64,000 nucleotides of DNA from Tubiluchus corallicola (GCA_030141605.1 JAQGDQ010000085.1:494001-558000), one strand, 5' to 3'. Counted from the stretch's first letter, positions 26,401 to 32,502 are shown. Translations and numbers: made by a program. Notes: generated by a model from the sequence alone, not told the origin.

Positions 26401-29000
26401 TATTAAACTGAAGTTAATTGTGGAAGTGAGAATCTCTTCTCCAAAACATGTATGACATCACGCAGGTATTTAAAGTCAGTGACACACCCAATCTGGTGGT
26501 GACTGCAGAACATCTCATCTTTGTTGTTTATGTTTGTAAATACACTATGCTTACTGTACGTTATCAATAATGTGTTATACTGTTATCTATATTGGTTTCC
26601 ACAGCTAGGAACTTCCTCACATCATAACATTGTAAAGATAAAGACATTCACTACCATGAATTTAAAGGCCTATACAACCCCAACTGACACTGAAGTTTTT
26701 TAAAGCATTATTATGATTATACAAAGAATTCATAGTTATTTTTACACAAAAGAAACTTAGAAATTAAATAACTTTTTCTGGCCATGTTTCACATCTTTGG
26801 TGCAAGTGAGCGAGAATGGCGTACGTAATCCAGGAAGCGTCTTTGGTTACCGATGTTCGTTTACAGATCATTGCTGACCTGTGACTGTATTCATAAAGAC
26901 TTAATGATATCGTCTCGCATAACGAAAAATGGCGGTTCTTCAAATTTAATACTGGTAACAGCAAAGTGATAAAAAATAAAAAAAAACAAATTTTACAGTA
27001 AGTTTATGATAAAATAAATTGAATATTCGTAACAAGTGTAGGATTTTAGGTTATAAAAGTTTATATTATAGTGAGGGTTTAGTTTGACTTTAAGAGTGGA
27101 GGCACATGTTAGCAATTAGCAACAATTATACAGATGAAGACCCAATATATAAGCAACGAATAGCATGTAAGTTATATGTTGTACCAGCCACAAGTGTTAT
27201 GAGTTGGAATTGGTTACACAAAACATGGTGAATAAACAGAGATGCATTTGCGACATTACTTCATTTTTATTGCCAGTAAACACAAATTAACAAAAACAAA
27301 ACATCATGGCTGTCATCCTGAGCAGCCGACATTACTTCCACCTCTATAACAACTAACTAACTAGGTCAAAAGCAAGTACAGAACACAGGTGAGAAGCCAA
27401 CCTGGCGCTTAAATTAAAATCGGCAGGCGGGTCATAACACAAGACAAGAACCGAAGACTGTAATGTCCTAAGATACTAAATCAGTTAGCATAAATACAGC
27501 CTATAATGTTAGCAACTTGGCCGACTAGGAAAAATATATTCCAAATGATAAAAACTTCATATAAACATTTATATCCGACTGGACCGATTATAAATGTACC
27601 CTTTTTTATAAACAACTGAAATTTTCACAATAAATTTTCAAAATAAACAGAATTCACGTTTTTGCATCAAAAACATACATTTTCCCCAGTATTGTATTAA
27701 GTTTAGTATCACTTACGTTCTGCACTCAGGAATTCTTACAGCCACAGATGCCATGACTGCGCACAAACTGCTCCAATTTTCTGAGTATGATTTGTTTTCC
27801 ACCGATTGTCTTGCTCTAATTAAAATATCGGGTATCATTGCATAAAAATGAGTTATAATGATGTCGGTGCAAGAAGGAAGAAGCAGCAACTTTGCAAGGA
27901 TGTTCAAGATTTCCTGTCGATCTGACGGAGACCATATCTAGAAAAAGAATAATAGAATAGCTTTCTTACTAAAATAGCCTCGTGTCTGAACAACAAAAAT
28001 TATTTTACACATAGTATGCATGTGACCATGTGTTCATGTGCACGCGCAAGACAGTGGTTCATATGTGCATGTCTATGACACATCCTTGAACCTCTATCAT
28101 TTTTACATGAAATGAAAGCTTGTGATGACTGCATACTAAGTAAGCTTCATTTCTCAAATAAAAGTAATCAAATCAAATTTTCTTTGTCCTATAATCACAA
28201 CTAGTCAGTCAAGAAAACTCTGATGCCTTAAAAGTATAATTTTCAAAACTTCCACAAAAGGGAAAAACATATGAGAATAAATTATTTATGATAGCATACT
28301 GTACAAGCTAAAAAAACTGTTTGAATGCAACATTAAGTTTTAAATCTTCTAGAGAATCTAGATAGAAGTTGTTAACATTTTCCCATTTGCATTGGAGATC
28401 CCAAACACACAATGTGATGCCCTAAGAATGTGGCGCCCAGGTAACCCAAGTTGACAGTAAATCTTATTAATATTAATGACCTTTAGTATCTAATTAACAA
28501 TGTTAATTAAGAAAACATTATAAATAAATTTATAAATAACTATGCAGCACTAGTATTGTCATATTAGAATCATTTAATACTTTTGATTTATTAATAAATA
28601 TTATTTCTGACAGTTAAAAATACAATAATGGCAGCTAAACGTCACCCAGATAGAAATCAGTTTGGGGATTTGACATTACTCAAAACGGAAGCAAGATTTT
28701 GCGATAATACTATATAGTGTAGACACCGCAAACTGGTACAAAGCAAATTTTTTGCCGGCAATAAAAACGATATACTCAAAATGTGACTAATATTATAATG
28801 AAGGTGTGCACTCAAAGAGTGTAGACGGCAGAGCCTGGCACTACCAGCGATGTGGTGTTAGCTTATAAAAACTAGAACTTACGTAGGCTACTAATGTACT
28901 ATACCTGTTTTGTAAAAAACTTGCTCAAAATAACAGCGGACGTAGCCTTTTTGTAAACAAGCTGCAGCTGCTGTTCGATAGAGAACTGTTCTGCGTGCAT
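929..29000 (-). CDS. MDN1: Midasin (MDN1/Rea1), N-terminal 28 coding exons, gene runs off the window
   Basis: Midasin is a dynein-like AAA+ ATPase with six AAA modules in one chain. It pulls assembly factors (Ytm1/WDR12, Rsa4/NLE1) off pre-60S ribosomal particles in the nucleolus and nucleoplasm. I joined 28 exons; every junction keeps the reading frame and the total is 4,693 nt. Walker A motifs: AAA1 GPVGCGKT (residues 306-313), AAA2 GETGTGKT (645-652), AAA3 GETSVGKT (1055-1062), AAA4 GDTGCGKT (1364-1371). Walker B: WILLED (AAA1, Asp-Ile after the acidic pair, as I recall for the animal family), WILLDE, WIILDE and LFLMDE. The start ATG at 28998-29000 has an in-frame TAG 12 nt upstream. All introns are GT-AG except intron 7 (GC-AG). 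Full-length family members are about 5,000-5,600 aa, so roughly 70% lies beyond position 1. Introns hold mobile-element relics but no other convincing gene. Confidence 0.97.
1251..1672. mobile_element. hAT-like MITE in MDN1 intron 27
   Basis: The left end ACGGATGTTAACGATA and the inverted right end AGGGATGTTAAACGAT form terminal inverted repeats of the hAT type. The flanks ATTCTCAA (1243-1250) and ATACTCAA (1673-1680) look like an 8-bp target duplication with one mismatch. The interior is full of ATCG/TATCG palindromic words and has no transposase ORF, so it is non-autonomous. Confidence 0.6.
1993..2602. mobile_element. hAT-like MITE remnant in MDN1 intron 27
   Basis: The left end CAGGGCTAGCTCTAGGTAGT resembles the inverse of the right end (CAGGGCTCTACCACTAGACA on the complement). 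Both ends share a CTAGACAAA word, and the right arm has CTAGGCAGCTGCCTAG, a palindrome. The flanks AACGTGAC and TACATGAT could be a decayed 8-bp duplication. No coding capacity. Confidence 0.45.
2725..2994 (-). CDS. MDN1: MDN1 exon 27 (residues 1412-1501), AAA4 Walker B and sensor 1
   Basis: 270 nt, phase 0 at both ends. It has FEWADGPLVSAMREG, Walker B LFLMDEISLADDSVLERLNS and sensor-1 VVATMNPGGDFGKKE. Acceptor GTGTTTAG, donor GAG|GTATAA. Confidence 0.98.
3865..3997 (-). CDS. MDN1: MDN1 exon 26 (residues 1367-1411), rest of AAA4 Walker A
   Basis: 133 nt. It completes the P-loop as GCGKTTICQ and continues to CHLHTETSDFLGGLRPVR, the AAA4 counterpart of the AAA2 QQSD loop. Acceptor TTTTCTAG, donor GAG|GTGAGC. 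Confidence 0.97.
4281..4560 (-). CDS. MDN1: MDN1 exon 25 (residues 1274-1367), start of AAA4 Walker A
   Basis: 280 nt. It encodes GYMLLAGRVRKPDE, VLEKHFRKKIDL, the VWTHSMRRMAILIGQALKYG stretch and LLVGDT. The intron splits the AAA4 P-loop after GDT, a split glycine codon. Acceptor TTTTTTTAG, donor CAGG|GTAAAG. Confidence 0.97.
5159..5303 (-). CDS. MDN1: MDN1 exon 24 (residues 1226-1274)
   Basis: 145 nt, acceptor ATTTACAG, donor GATG|GTAAT. It encodes STGVFAGKQGYMTLRDLFRW, a hallmark AAA3 lid motif of midasin, then AERYGKSEP. Confidence 0.97.
6802..6956 (-). CDS. MDN1: MDN1 exon 23 (residues 1174-1225)
   Basis: 155 nt, acceptor TTTTACAG, donor CGG|GTAAGT. It encodes GRKILSRAFKNRFVELHFDE, the AAA3 arginine segment, then HERCQLPQSYCRKMV of the lid. 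Confidence 0.97.
7280..7516 (+). repeat. Interspersed repeat copy with conserved hairpin (copy A)
   Basis: This stretch of MDN1 intron 22 matches the reverse complement of 19545-19815 over most of its length. The best block is CACCTCTGAACTGAGAGG followed by TACAGCA; CCTCT/AGAGG forms a small hairpin. Both copies end near ATCATTCTTGAAAAAATAG or its close variant. No ORF is shared, so it is probably a short non-autonomous element. Confidence 0.6.
7922..7987. repeat. 66-bp near-perfect duplicate, copy 1
   Basis: It matches 10530-10595 at 65 of 66 positions (one T/C difference). It begins 10 bp into the MDN1 intron after exon 22. The match stops sharply at both ends, indicating a recent local duplication and not a diverged repeat family. 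Confidence 0.85.
7998..8198 (-). CDS. MDN1: MDN1 exon 22 (residues 1107-1174), AAA3 Walker B
   Basis: 201 nt, very strongly conserved. AAA3 Walker B is GYWIILDELNLAP, followed by DVLEALNRVLDDNREL and sensor-1 FMLFATQNPPGLYGG. Acceptor TTATACAG, donor GGTG|GTATG. Confidence 0.98.
8640..8834. mobile_element. Possible solo end of a TIR element
   Basis: The segment ending GCGCTATAACGAAGTTCGACTGTA has the look of a mariner/pogo-type terminal repeat (complement TACAGTCGAACTTCGTTATA). No matching opposite end was found upstream, so this is a truncated remnant or chance. Confidence 0.25.
9408..9509 (-). CDS. MDN1: MDN1 exon 21 (residues 1073-1107)
   Basis: 102 nt. It encodes VRVNNHEHTDLQEYVGSY and SGKLVFKEG, the conserved AAA3 loop between Walker A and B. 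The donor AAG|GTATTCTTT loosely resembles a U12-type site, but no matching U12 branch point is seen before exon 22. Confidence 0.95.
10128..10268 (-). CDS. MDN1: MDN1 exon 20 (residues 1026-1073), AAA3 Walker A
   Basis: 141 nt. The AAA3 P-loop is GETSVGKTS (from residue 1055), preceded by VRDNLRDLARIVSAGRFPVL. Acceptor TTTCTAG, donor ACAG|GTATGC. Confidence 0.97.
10530..10595. repeat. 66-bp near-perfect duplicate, copy 2
   Basis: Direct copy of 7922-7987, in the MDN1 intron between exons 19 and 20. It is embedded in a stretch (about 10320-10790) rich in TTTGAATTC-like words that itself looks like a decayed transposon. Confidence 0.85.
11132..11333 (-). CDS. MDN1: MDN1 exon 19 (residues 959-1026)
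   Basis: 202 nt, acceptor TTTTCCAG, donor AACG|GTAATA. It begins with AFCLSFLTQLDRSSHPVVQQ and ends with EGYWIMHGTEKPLID, the AAA2-AAA3 linker. Confidence 0.95.
11678..11753 (-). CDS. MDN1: MDN1 exon 18 (residues 933-958)
   Basis: 76-nt exon encoding SLRTLCRALQQAS through RSLYE, a conserved AAA2 lid motif. Acceptor CATTTTAG (rc), donor GAG|GTAAC. Phase 2 in, phase 0 out. Confidence 0.94.
11831..12235. mobile_element. Foldback/MITE candidate in MDN1 intron 17
   Basis: The left arm TTAAAAGCCAAGTCTAGGTC and the complement of the right arm TTAAGGCCAGCTGAGGTCGA form an imperfect inverted repeat continuing for about 45 bp (both then contain a GCAACT word). The interior is G/C-richer than the intron and repeats GAGTTGC/GCAACTC. 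No ORF of note; superfamily unknown. Confidence 0.4.
12585..12770 (-). CDS. MDN1: MDN1 exon 17 (residues 871-933)
   Basis: 186 nt, acceptor TGTTTCAG, donor ATAG|GTTTAT. It completes RNRFTELFV, then encodes VNSYLKGLSLS and DGTGHRPHY of the AAA2 lid. Phase 2 in and out. Confidence 0.95.
12994..13098 (-). CDS. MDN1: MDN1 exon 16 (residues 836-871), AAA2 sensor 1
   Basis: 105 nt. It encodes FRLFACMNPATDVGKKDLP, the AAA2 sensor-1 Asn region, and ends AGVRNR at the arginine segment. Acceptor TTCTACAG, donor ATAG|GTTTG. Confidence 0.96.
13517..13653 (-). CDS. MDN1: MDN1 exon 15 (residues 791-836), AAA2 Walker B
   Basis: 137 nt. It carries AAA2 Walker B in GEWILLDEINLA (WILLDE at residues 802-807), then LECLSGLLE. 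Acceptor TTTTCAAG, donor GAGG|GTGAGC. The split codon restores Gly with exon 16. Confidence 0.96.
14547..14753 (-). CDS. MDN1: MDN1 exon 14 (residues 722-790)
   Basis: 207 nt, acceptor TCTCTACAG, donor GAA|GTGTGT. It encodes the AAA2 insert: RRWSDLFKLMRHTHKSALKR, a lysine/glutamate-rich helix, then ENALVFSFVE, which leads into the next exon's Walker B strand. Confidence 0.95.
15224..15551 (-). CDS. MDN1: MDN1 exon 13 (residues 612-721), AAA2 Walker A
   Basis: 328 nt, the longest exon in the window. The AAA2 P-loop is GETGTGKTS (from residue 645). It is followed by the strongly conserved VVNMNQQSDSADLLGGFKPV loop and FLGHVQ. Acceptor TTTGACAG, donor CAG|GTAGAG. Confidence 0.97.
15857..15969 (-). 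CDS. MDN1: MDN1 exon 12 (residues 575-612)
   Basis: 113 nt, acceptor AATTGCAG, donor TCTAA|GTATG. It encodes the ITVGRAKLRRK segment linking AAA1 to AAA2. The split codon restores Lys with exon 13. Confidence 0.88.
16041..16094. repeat. (AT)n microsatellite
   Basis: About 54 bp of uninterrupted AT dinucleotides, followed by a short ATT run, in the MDN1 intron between exons 11 and 12. Confidence 0.97.
16271..16448 (-). CDS. MDN1: MDN1 exon 11 (residues 515-574)
   Basis: 178 nt, acceptor TTTCCCAG, donor AAG|GTACAA. Encodes RDLLKWCSRI and then GANRIFQEALDCFIMSV, the AAA1 small-domain helices. Phase 2 in, phase 0 out. Confidence 0.93.
16558..16721 (-). CDS. MDN1: MDN1 exon 10 (residues 461-515)
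   Basis: 164 nt, acceptor TTTATAG, donor CCAG|GTACTT. It begins VVTTKYPSL, equivalent to the RYPSL stretch after AAA1 in vertebrate midasin. Its middle is acidic and its end is GRQISSR. Confidence 0.92.
17625..17739 (-). CDS. MDN1: MDN1 exon 9 (residues 422-460)
   Basis: 115 nt, acceptor ATACACAG, donor ATG|GTTAGT. Encodes LLDKLWSKINVEPMSRSEL, matching the lid portion of AAA1 after the ATPase core. Phase 2 in, phase 0 out. Confidence 0.9.
18019..18254 (-). CDS. MDN1: MDN1 exon 8 (residues 344-422), AAA1 Walker B
   Basis: 236 nt, acceptor TTTTTAG, donor AAAG|GTAAT. It has the conserved EVPGEFVWQPGSLTQAV stretch, the Walker B region WILLEDIDYAP (near residues 374-384) and the sensor-1 segment FHLFATQ at its end. 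Confidence 0.96.
18992..19195 (-). CDS. MDN1: MDN1 exon 7 (residues 276-343), AAA1 Walker A
   Basis: 204 nt. It contains the AAA1 P-loop GPVGCGKT at residues 306-313 and the following LVEELALLTGR helix. Its 3' boundary uses a GC donor, AAAG|GCAAGT. The alternative GT four bases further on would insert extra codons before the conserved A-L-L-G-T-Y of exon 8. Confidence 0.95.
19545..19815 (-). repeat. Interspersed repeat copy with conserved hairpin (copy B, inverted)
   Basis: Reverse-complement relative of 7280-7516, in MDN1 intron 6. It carries an additional roughly 30-bp stretch between the ACGAAATGCAG-like block and the GTAACAGCGAAGAAC block that is absent from copy A. See copy A for shared motifs. 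Confidence 0.6.
20200..21266. mobile_element. hAT-like element, about 1.07 kb, in MDN1 intron 6
   Basis: The left end TAGGGATGCACCAAAATTCG and the inverted right end TAGGGATAGACCGAAACCCG are the typical hAT TAGGGATG-class termini. Subterminal AATTCGG/TTCGGTTT words recur on both sides. No transposase ORF is open, so it is non-autonomous or decayed. An 8-bp target duplication is not visible; instead the inverted repeat extends outwards as TGATTAGGG. Confidence 0.6.
21321..21501 (-). CDS. MDN1: MDN1 exon 6 (residues 215-275)
   Basis: 181 nt, acceptor AAATTCAG, donor GAG|GTACG. Encodes the segment just before AAA1 and ends VVSICGILLQSANKVFE, immediately ahead of the VGMLVPVRSS lead-in to the first P-loop. 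Confidence 0.9.
21681..21788 (-). CDS. MDN1: MDN1 exon 5 (residues 179-215)
   Basis: 108 nt, acceptor ATCACAG, donor CAG|GTCAGT. It encodes FAVQIIGMLANMSDSQLRQF and continues the N-terminal domain. The intron between exons 4 and 5 carries a young antisense LINE insertion. Confidence 0.85.
22388..22429. repeat. (CT)n microsatellite, 5' flank of LINE
   Basis: About 42 bp of CT repeats with two CCCT interruptions, directly abutting the truncated 5' end of the LINE copy at 22430. Confidence 0.97.
22430..23392 (+). mobile_element. 5'-truncated non-LTR retrotransposon (LINE) with open RT C-terminal half
   Basis: An open frame to 23262 encodes the end of a reverse transcriptase: GVRQGGKMSPFLFNFYF, the catalytic YADD box (MYADDVCLLA) and NVAKTKIM, then the C-terminal region ending QQWWRLIL. 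There is no stop in about 277 codons, so insertion was recent or the family is young. The 3' UTR is about 125 bp with AATAAAG near its end and an AAATCAAATCAAATC tail. Upstream RT, endonuclease and ORF1 are missing by 5' truncation. It lies in MDN1 intron 4, antisense to MDN1, and CT repeats abut both ends. The family is probably within the jockey/CR1/R1-like range of non-LTR elements; I cannot name the clade. Confidence 0.9.
23393..23422. repeat. (CT)n microsatellite, 3' flank of LINE
   Basis: Thirty bases of TC/CT repeats follow directly on the AAATC tail of the LINE, matching the repeat that abuts its 5' end. Confidence 0.97.
23736..23875 (-). CDS. MDN1: MDN1 exon 4 (residues 133-179)
   Basis: 140 nt, acceptor TTTTACAG, donor GTG|GTAAG. 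Predicted helical N-terminal segment (ESKSCSLHLLHAFYRLLMEL). Ends at phase 2; the codon is completed as Trp in exon 5. Confidence 0.85.
25370..25448 (-). CDS. MDN1: MDN1 exon 3 (residues 106-132)
   Basis: 79 nt, acceptor AATTTCAG, donor AAG|GTATG. It encodes VMDYFNKLALSQDSYQLYF in the N-terminal region before AAA1. Phase 2 in, phase 0 out. Confidence 0.8.
25691..25897. mobile_element. Palindromic tRNA-derived SINE-like element
   Basis: Arms 25691-25744 and 25845-25897 are inverted repeats of about 53 bp (AACTTGCTCAAAAGAAA on one side, its complement on the other) with only a few differences. Between them, on the minus strand, lies a tRNA-like promoter stretch with CCTGGTTCAAATCTAG, a B-box. 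It looks like a SINE whose body is present in both orientations. It lies in MDN1 intron 2. A related body is at 56521-56600. Confidence 0.6.
25930..26440 (-). pseudogene. Possible decayed coding remnant, origin unknown
   Basis: The minus strand gives protein-like stretches in shifting frames: VTRQERESEAFARIDVDITT, then WPLIFSKADEKECLASKKIT, then SEFGKNDKTCLSPQKDLIAC and VLDSQLQNLYRFEAEKDHGK. Stops and frameshifts separate them, with no intron-like signals between. It might be a processed pseudogene or a transposon protein relic inside MDN1 intron 2. I do not recognise the family; chance is possible. Confidence 0.25.
27717..27937 (-). CDS. MDN1: MDN1 exon 2 (residues 33-106)
   Basis: 221 nt, acceptor TTTTTCTAG, donor AAC|GTAAG. 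It encodes a helical N-terminal segment (IWSPSDRQEILNILAKLLLL at its start). Phase 0 in, phase 2 out, and it joins cleanly to exon 3. Confidence 0.85.
28905..29000 (-). CDS. MDN1: MDN1 exon 1 (residues 1-32)
   Basis: First coding exon, 96 nt, ending at phase 0 with donor CAG|GTATAG. It starts MHAEQFSIEQQ. An in-frame TAG at 29010-29012 supports this ATG. It is assigned mainly by position and frame, because the extreme N-terminus of midasin is poorly conserved. Confidence 0.8.
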
Positions 29001-29350
29001 GATTAAAAACTAATTAAGAAACTCCTACTGCAGGCAATTACAATTTACACGAGAAAATACTTAAACACGTTTGCCTGCATCACCACATGCAGAAAACCAT
29101 GCGGCTCAAGTGTAAAACGACAATCTTGACTTATAAACCTTTTAGTTGCCACTACGGACCTTCTCGACGACTTAGCACTTTTACAGCTGTAGAGTTGTGC
29201 AGTGTGCAGTGTTCGTAATACTTATAGTGCAGGGTTGATTATAATGATGCCAACATTATTATTAATTTTACTGTAACACTCAGACATCTAATAATAAAGA
29301 ATAAGAATGAGAATCATTCTATTTTGCGCACATGGACAGTATTGATATTA

Positions 29351-29882
29351 CAGTGTTCCCTCGCTACTTCGCGGTTTATTTATCGCGGACTCGCTGTTTC
29401 GCGGGTTTTCAAAAACATCAATGTAAAATATTTATCGTGGTATTTTCGCTGTTTCGCGGGTTTTTACTGTACTCCGTCTAAAGTATTTTTGCACATGCGT
29501 AGTACGTTTTGTACAGTAATGTATAGATTTGATGAATTTTGCATAAAAAAATCACAAAATGTATAAAAATACATTAAAAATATTAATTCTAACATTAAGA
29601 GAATATTACAAATCATAAAAATTACCATTTATAGTAAATAGTGTATTTGTTCGACGGATGAATACACACGAAAAACGAAATGTTGTACTTGCGCCTGCTT
29701 GAGATGCTGCTTGCCGACGTGAGATTGTACACACGACTGGTTGATTGATGGAAAGCAACCAACCAGAGAATGCTTCTCTGTATCCTAGTCGCTGATTGGC
29801 TAACTACTAAAATAAGTATAGCGTCCCTACTTCGCGGAAATTCACTTGCAACGGAACACCCGCAATAAGTGAGGGAACACTG
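29351..29882. mobile_element. pogo/Tc1-mariner-type MITE upstream of MDN1
   Basis: A 532-bp element with ends CAGTGTTCCCTCGCTACTTC and (complement) CAGTGTTCCCTCACTTATTG, flanked on both sides by TA, the target duplication of this superfamily. The left arm holds repeated TTCGCGG words (CGCTGTTTCGCGGGTTTT twice), as in pogo/Tigger-like MITEs. It starts 351 bp upstream of the MDN1 start codon, so it sits in or near the promoter. No transposase is encoded. Confidence 0.85.
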
Positions 29883-30439
29883 TACATCAAGATGCAACAA
29901 AAGAATGCGAGGGCAACGTACGACCATGCAGTCCTGTACACGTTGCCTTTATTCTAATATTATACTTTATAGTATACTGTAGTTAAATGAATTCTAATAT
30001 TACCGTATTGTTGACTATTGTCTTTTATTTGTTTAAAAATCAAATTGCACTTTAACATAATCTAGCAGTGAGTGCAATGAAAAAATAATTGTTGCAATCG
30101 CGAATTTATTGCAATATTGTAACTCTGTAATTATAATTTTCAGCAGAATAGTCAAATAGAGGCTATGAGAAGCAGGAATTGCGCATAGTTCTCAGTGGTT
30201 AAACTGCCAGAGGCAGCATTCTAACAATGTGGATAATATAGGTGGTTAATAAATGTTTTAACGTACACAGGTTTAGAGACAACTACTGAGACAGCTGATA
30301 TGATACCATTAAAACAACTAAATCAAACAAATTTGTCTGAAGACAGCACTTTCTGTGAGAGTGCATTGCTGTAGTTGTCTTCATGATTTAAATGACTAAG
30401 GCTTCAAGTTAGGCCTACAAAGATTACAATGTTATATCA

Positions 30440-31640
30440 GGTATCAGCATTTCAAGCATAAGATGAGAGCTATAGCTGAGTGGTCATGATAATTTAGCGA
30501 CAAAAGTTTAAATTTAGACTTACTTGACATGCATTTCTTCAGTGCCAATTAGTTAACAAAAAGAAGAGGTCCAAGGTGTGACCCCTGAGGGACGTTATAT
30601 ATGCAATGTAAAGTCTGTCAAATAAGATGTCGTCTAATAGAATAAAACACCGTGTGGACGGTAATGTAAATAGTATATGTACGATCTCAAAGCTGACAAG
30701 GCATCACCCACAAAATTAGCAACAGATTTAAGTATTTTCGACGGTAAAGAATTGTCAACAGTATGAGAAGCTGAGCTGAGAGCTAAAAGAATAAGCATGC
30801 AGATTATTAGTAGTATGAACTGTAAAGAATGTTGTCTCTATTGAATGGCAATCCAGATAAGCATATTGTGAAAAGGTGGTGCATCAGGTGAGTCAGATTT
30901 TCTTATAAGCTAGACAGGTTGAAGTGTATGGCATCAAAATCTAGGGCGACGGGGCTATGGTGTATAATTGTATATTAGTCTTGTCACTGTTTTAAGTACG
31001 TGTATAATCAAGTATCTACGCATGCTGTCATAGTGTACTCTAATGTCTAAACAAGCATTCAGTTGTTTTCCTTGTATTGATATGATTCAGAAATATCTGA
31101 CGATGTTCACTGAATTATTCCTTTCTATTAACTACGAACTAGAAATAAACAATTTCTAATGATTTTACTGACGTGAAAAATTTCAGTTTGATCGTAGTTC
31201 CCAACCTAAGCGTCACACATTGATCAGTAGACTAATTATCAACTATATGTATCACGTTTATGCATTTTCACAAACTATAAATATCATCTTGTGTCCAAGG
31301 AGGCACTGTAAATTGTGGAATTCATTATAATACATCCTCCGCTTCATTAAAGTTTGTTTAAACGTCTTCCATATTCTGCAGTCACAGTCGGGGATGATGG
31401 ATTGGGATTGGAACATGTAGAACAGCCCAGAGCCAACAGCCTTTGAAGGAAACTGGAGGTTATAGACTGGGCGATAGCTCTTAATAAAAGTGTAATCAAA
31501 ACTTGCTTTTTATACTTCTTTTAACAATTATTTGATAAGTGCGTGTTTCCAGTCATCCAGGATAACAGGCAAAATATGTCAGCACAATATTTAACTAATT
31601 TTGTTGGCACGAGATCAGAAACAATAGCAATTTCTAAATT
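30440..31640 (-). pseudogene. Decayed LINE reverse-transcriptase relic (CR1/jockey-like)
   Basis: Read on the minus strand, three RT landmarks appear in order though in broken frames: DLVPTKLVKYCADI near 31600, SYRPVYNLQFPSKAVGS near 31440 (compare NYRPVSNLPFLSK) and NVPQGSHLGPLLFL near 30580 (compare GVPQGSxLGPLLF). Stop codons and indels intervene and the YADD box is not recognisable. It is an old, non-functional copy, different from the LINE at 22430. Confidence 0.75.
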
Positions 31641-32058
31641 TTTTAACAAATTTTAGAACAAAATCTTGAGATAAAGTTTTAAACTCAGATAATAGGCTTT
31701 GGTAATATTATCAGTTTCATCATAATCCATGTCAGTCTGTTTTCAACGGAAACAGTGATATAACCGTTATCAATATCATCAATATAAATGCAATAATATC
31801 ATATACGTGATGATATACATGTTAATAAATTATTTTAATCAAATCACGATAGACAAAAACTTATTTTTACATTTTTTATCTTTCAACCTTGACCTTTGAC
31901 TTTTCATAACCAAAATTAATGAGTTTTCAGGTATTGTCCAGATATGCGTCGCATATTACGTCGCAAGTTTTAGGAAGGTCTCAGTTTATACTTTGAAGCA
32001 ACACTGAGGTGATGAGCTTCCTGAGAACATAACTTTGCAGCCTTGTTATGCCTACTGC

Positions 32059-32448
32059 TCATATGTCAGAAACTTCTGCAGGTCGTAATGGAGAATACGG
32101 TAGAAAGCGAAACGAACTCGTCCTGAAAAATCTTTCCCTTTTTTCCAACACTTCCCTATGTTTTAAGAACACCTCGTATTCAGCGTCCAAGTCGGGCCTG
32201 CCCTTGCGTTTCCACACATGGGAACCAATGAGGAACAAGATTATCATTGCGTAGAACATTATAACCACGCCCACATAGAGAATGGCTTCTAGTGGATCGC
32301 TTTCACGTGGTTGCTCCTTCGGAGTTTCTTGCGTTTTGTTGAGATCCGCCTCCACAAGGCTGCGCACGGCTGGTTTCAGAACATTGAGCCACCAGGTGAT
32401 ATTGCCACATTCGGATTCCACTTCGTCTTTGCACAATGTTAATTTCAT
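32059..32448 (-). CDS. KCNE-like single-pass membrane peptide (potassium-channel beta-subunit family)
   Basis: Single-exon ORF of 129 residues. The ATG is at 32446-32448 and an in-frame TAG lies at 32515-32517 with no ATG between; an in-frame GTG 15 nt upstream is a less likely start. N-terminal residues 1-50 are hydrophilic with sequons NIT (16) and NKT (37). One membrane span covers about 54-78, entered by DPLEAILYV and ended by the basic WKRKG. The cytosolic tail has DAEYEVFLKHREV, then Arg- and Phe-rich sequence. KCNE1-type peptides share this plan: glycosylated N-terminus, LEALYV-like span entry, basic stop-transfer, D-x-(F/Y)-x-V-(Y/F)-(I/L) just after, and one coding exon. KCNE subunits modify KCNQ and other Kv channels at the plasma membrane. 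The assignment is by motif layout and length, and function is inferred. Confidence 0.6.
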   Translation of the reverse strand: MKLTLCKDEVESECGNITWWLNVLKPAVRSLVEADLNKTQETPKEQPRESDPLEAILYVGVVIMFYAMIILFLIGSHVWKRKGRPDLDAEYEVFLKHREVLEKRERFFRTSSFRFLPYSPLRPAEVSDI

Positions 32449-32495
32449 GGTTAAAATTTCCACAAAAATTGTACCACGGCCTTCTATGATATGCC

Positions 32496-32502
32496 TATTT
32501 AA
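32496..32502 (-). promoter_or_regulatory. TATA-like box for the KCNE-like gene
   Basis: TTAAATA on the minus strand, about 48 bp upstream of the ATG, leaves room for a short 5' leader. In AT-rich DNA such a match is weak evidence. Confidence 0.2.

Noticed and set aside
29324-29927. Two ORFs of 80-101 codons on opposite strands
   Set aside because: Both lie across the pogo-type MITE and its TTCGCGG repeats; no protein family features.
32449-32463. Upstream GTG as start of the KCNE-like ORF
   Set aside because: An ATG five codons downstream is the first ATG after the in-frame stop and is the expected eukaryotic start.
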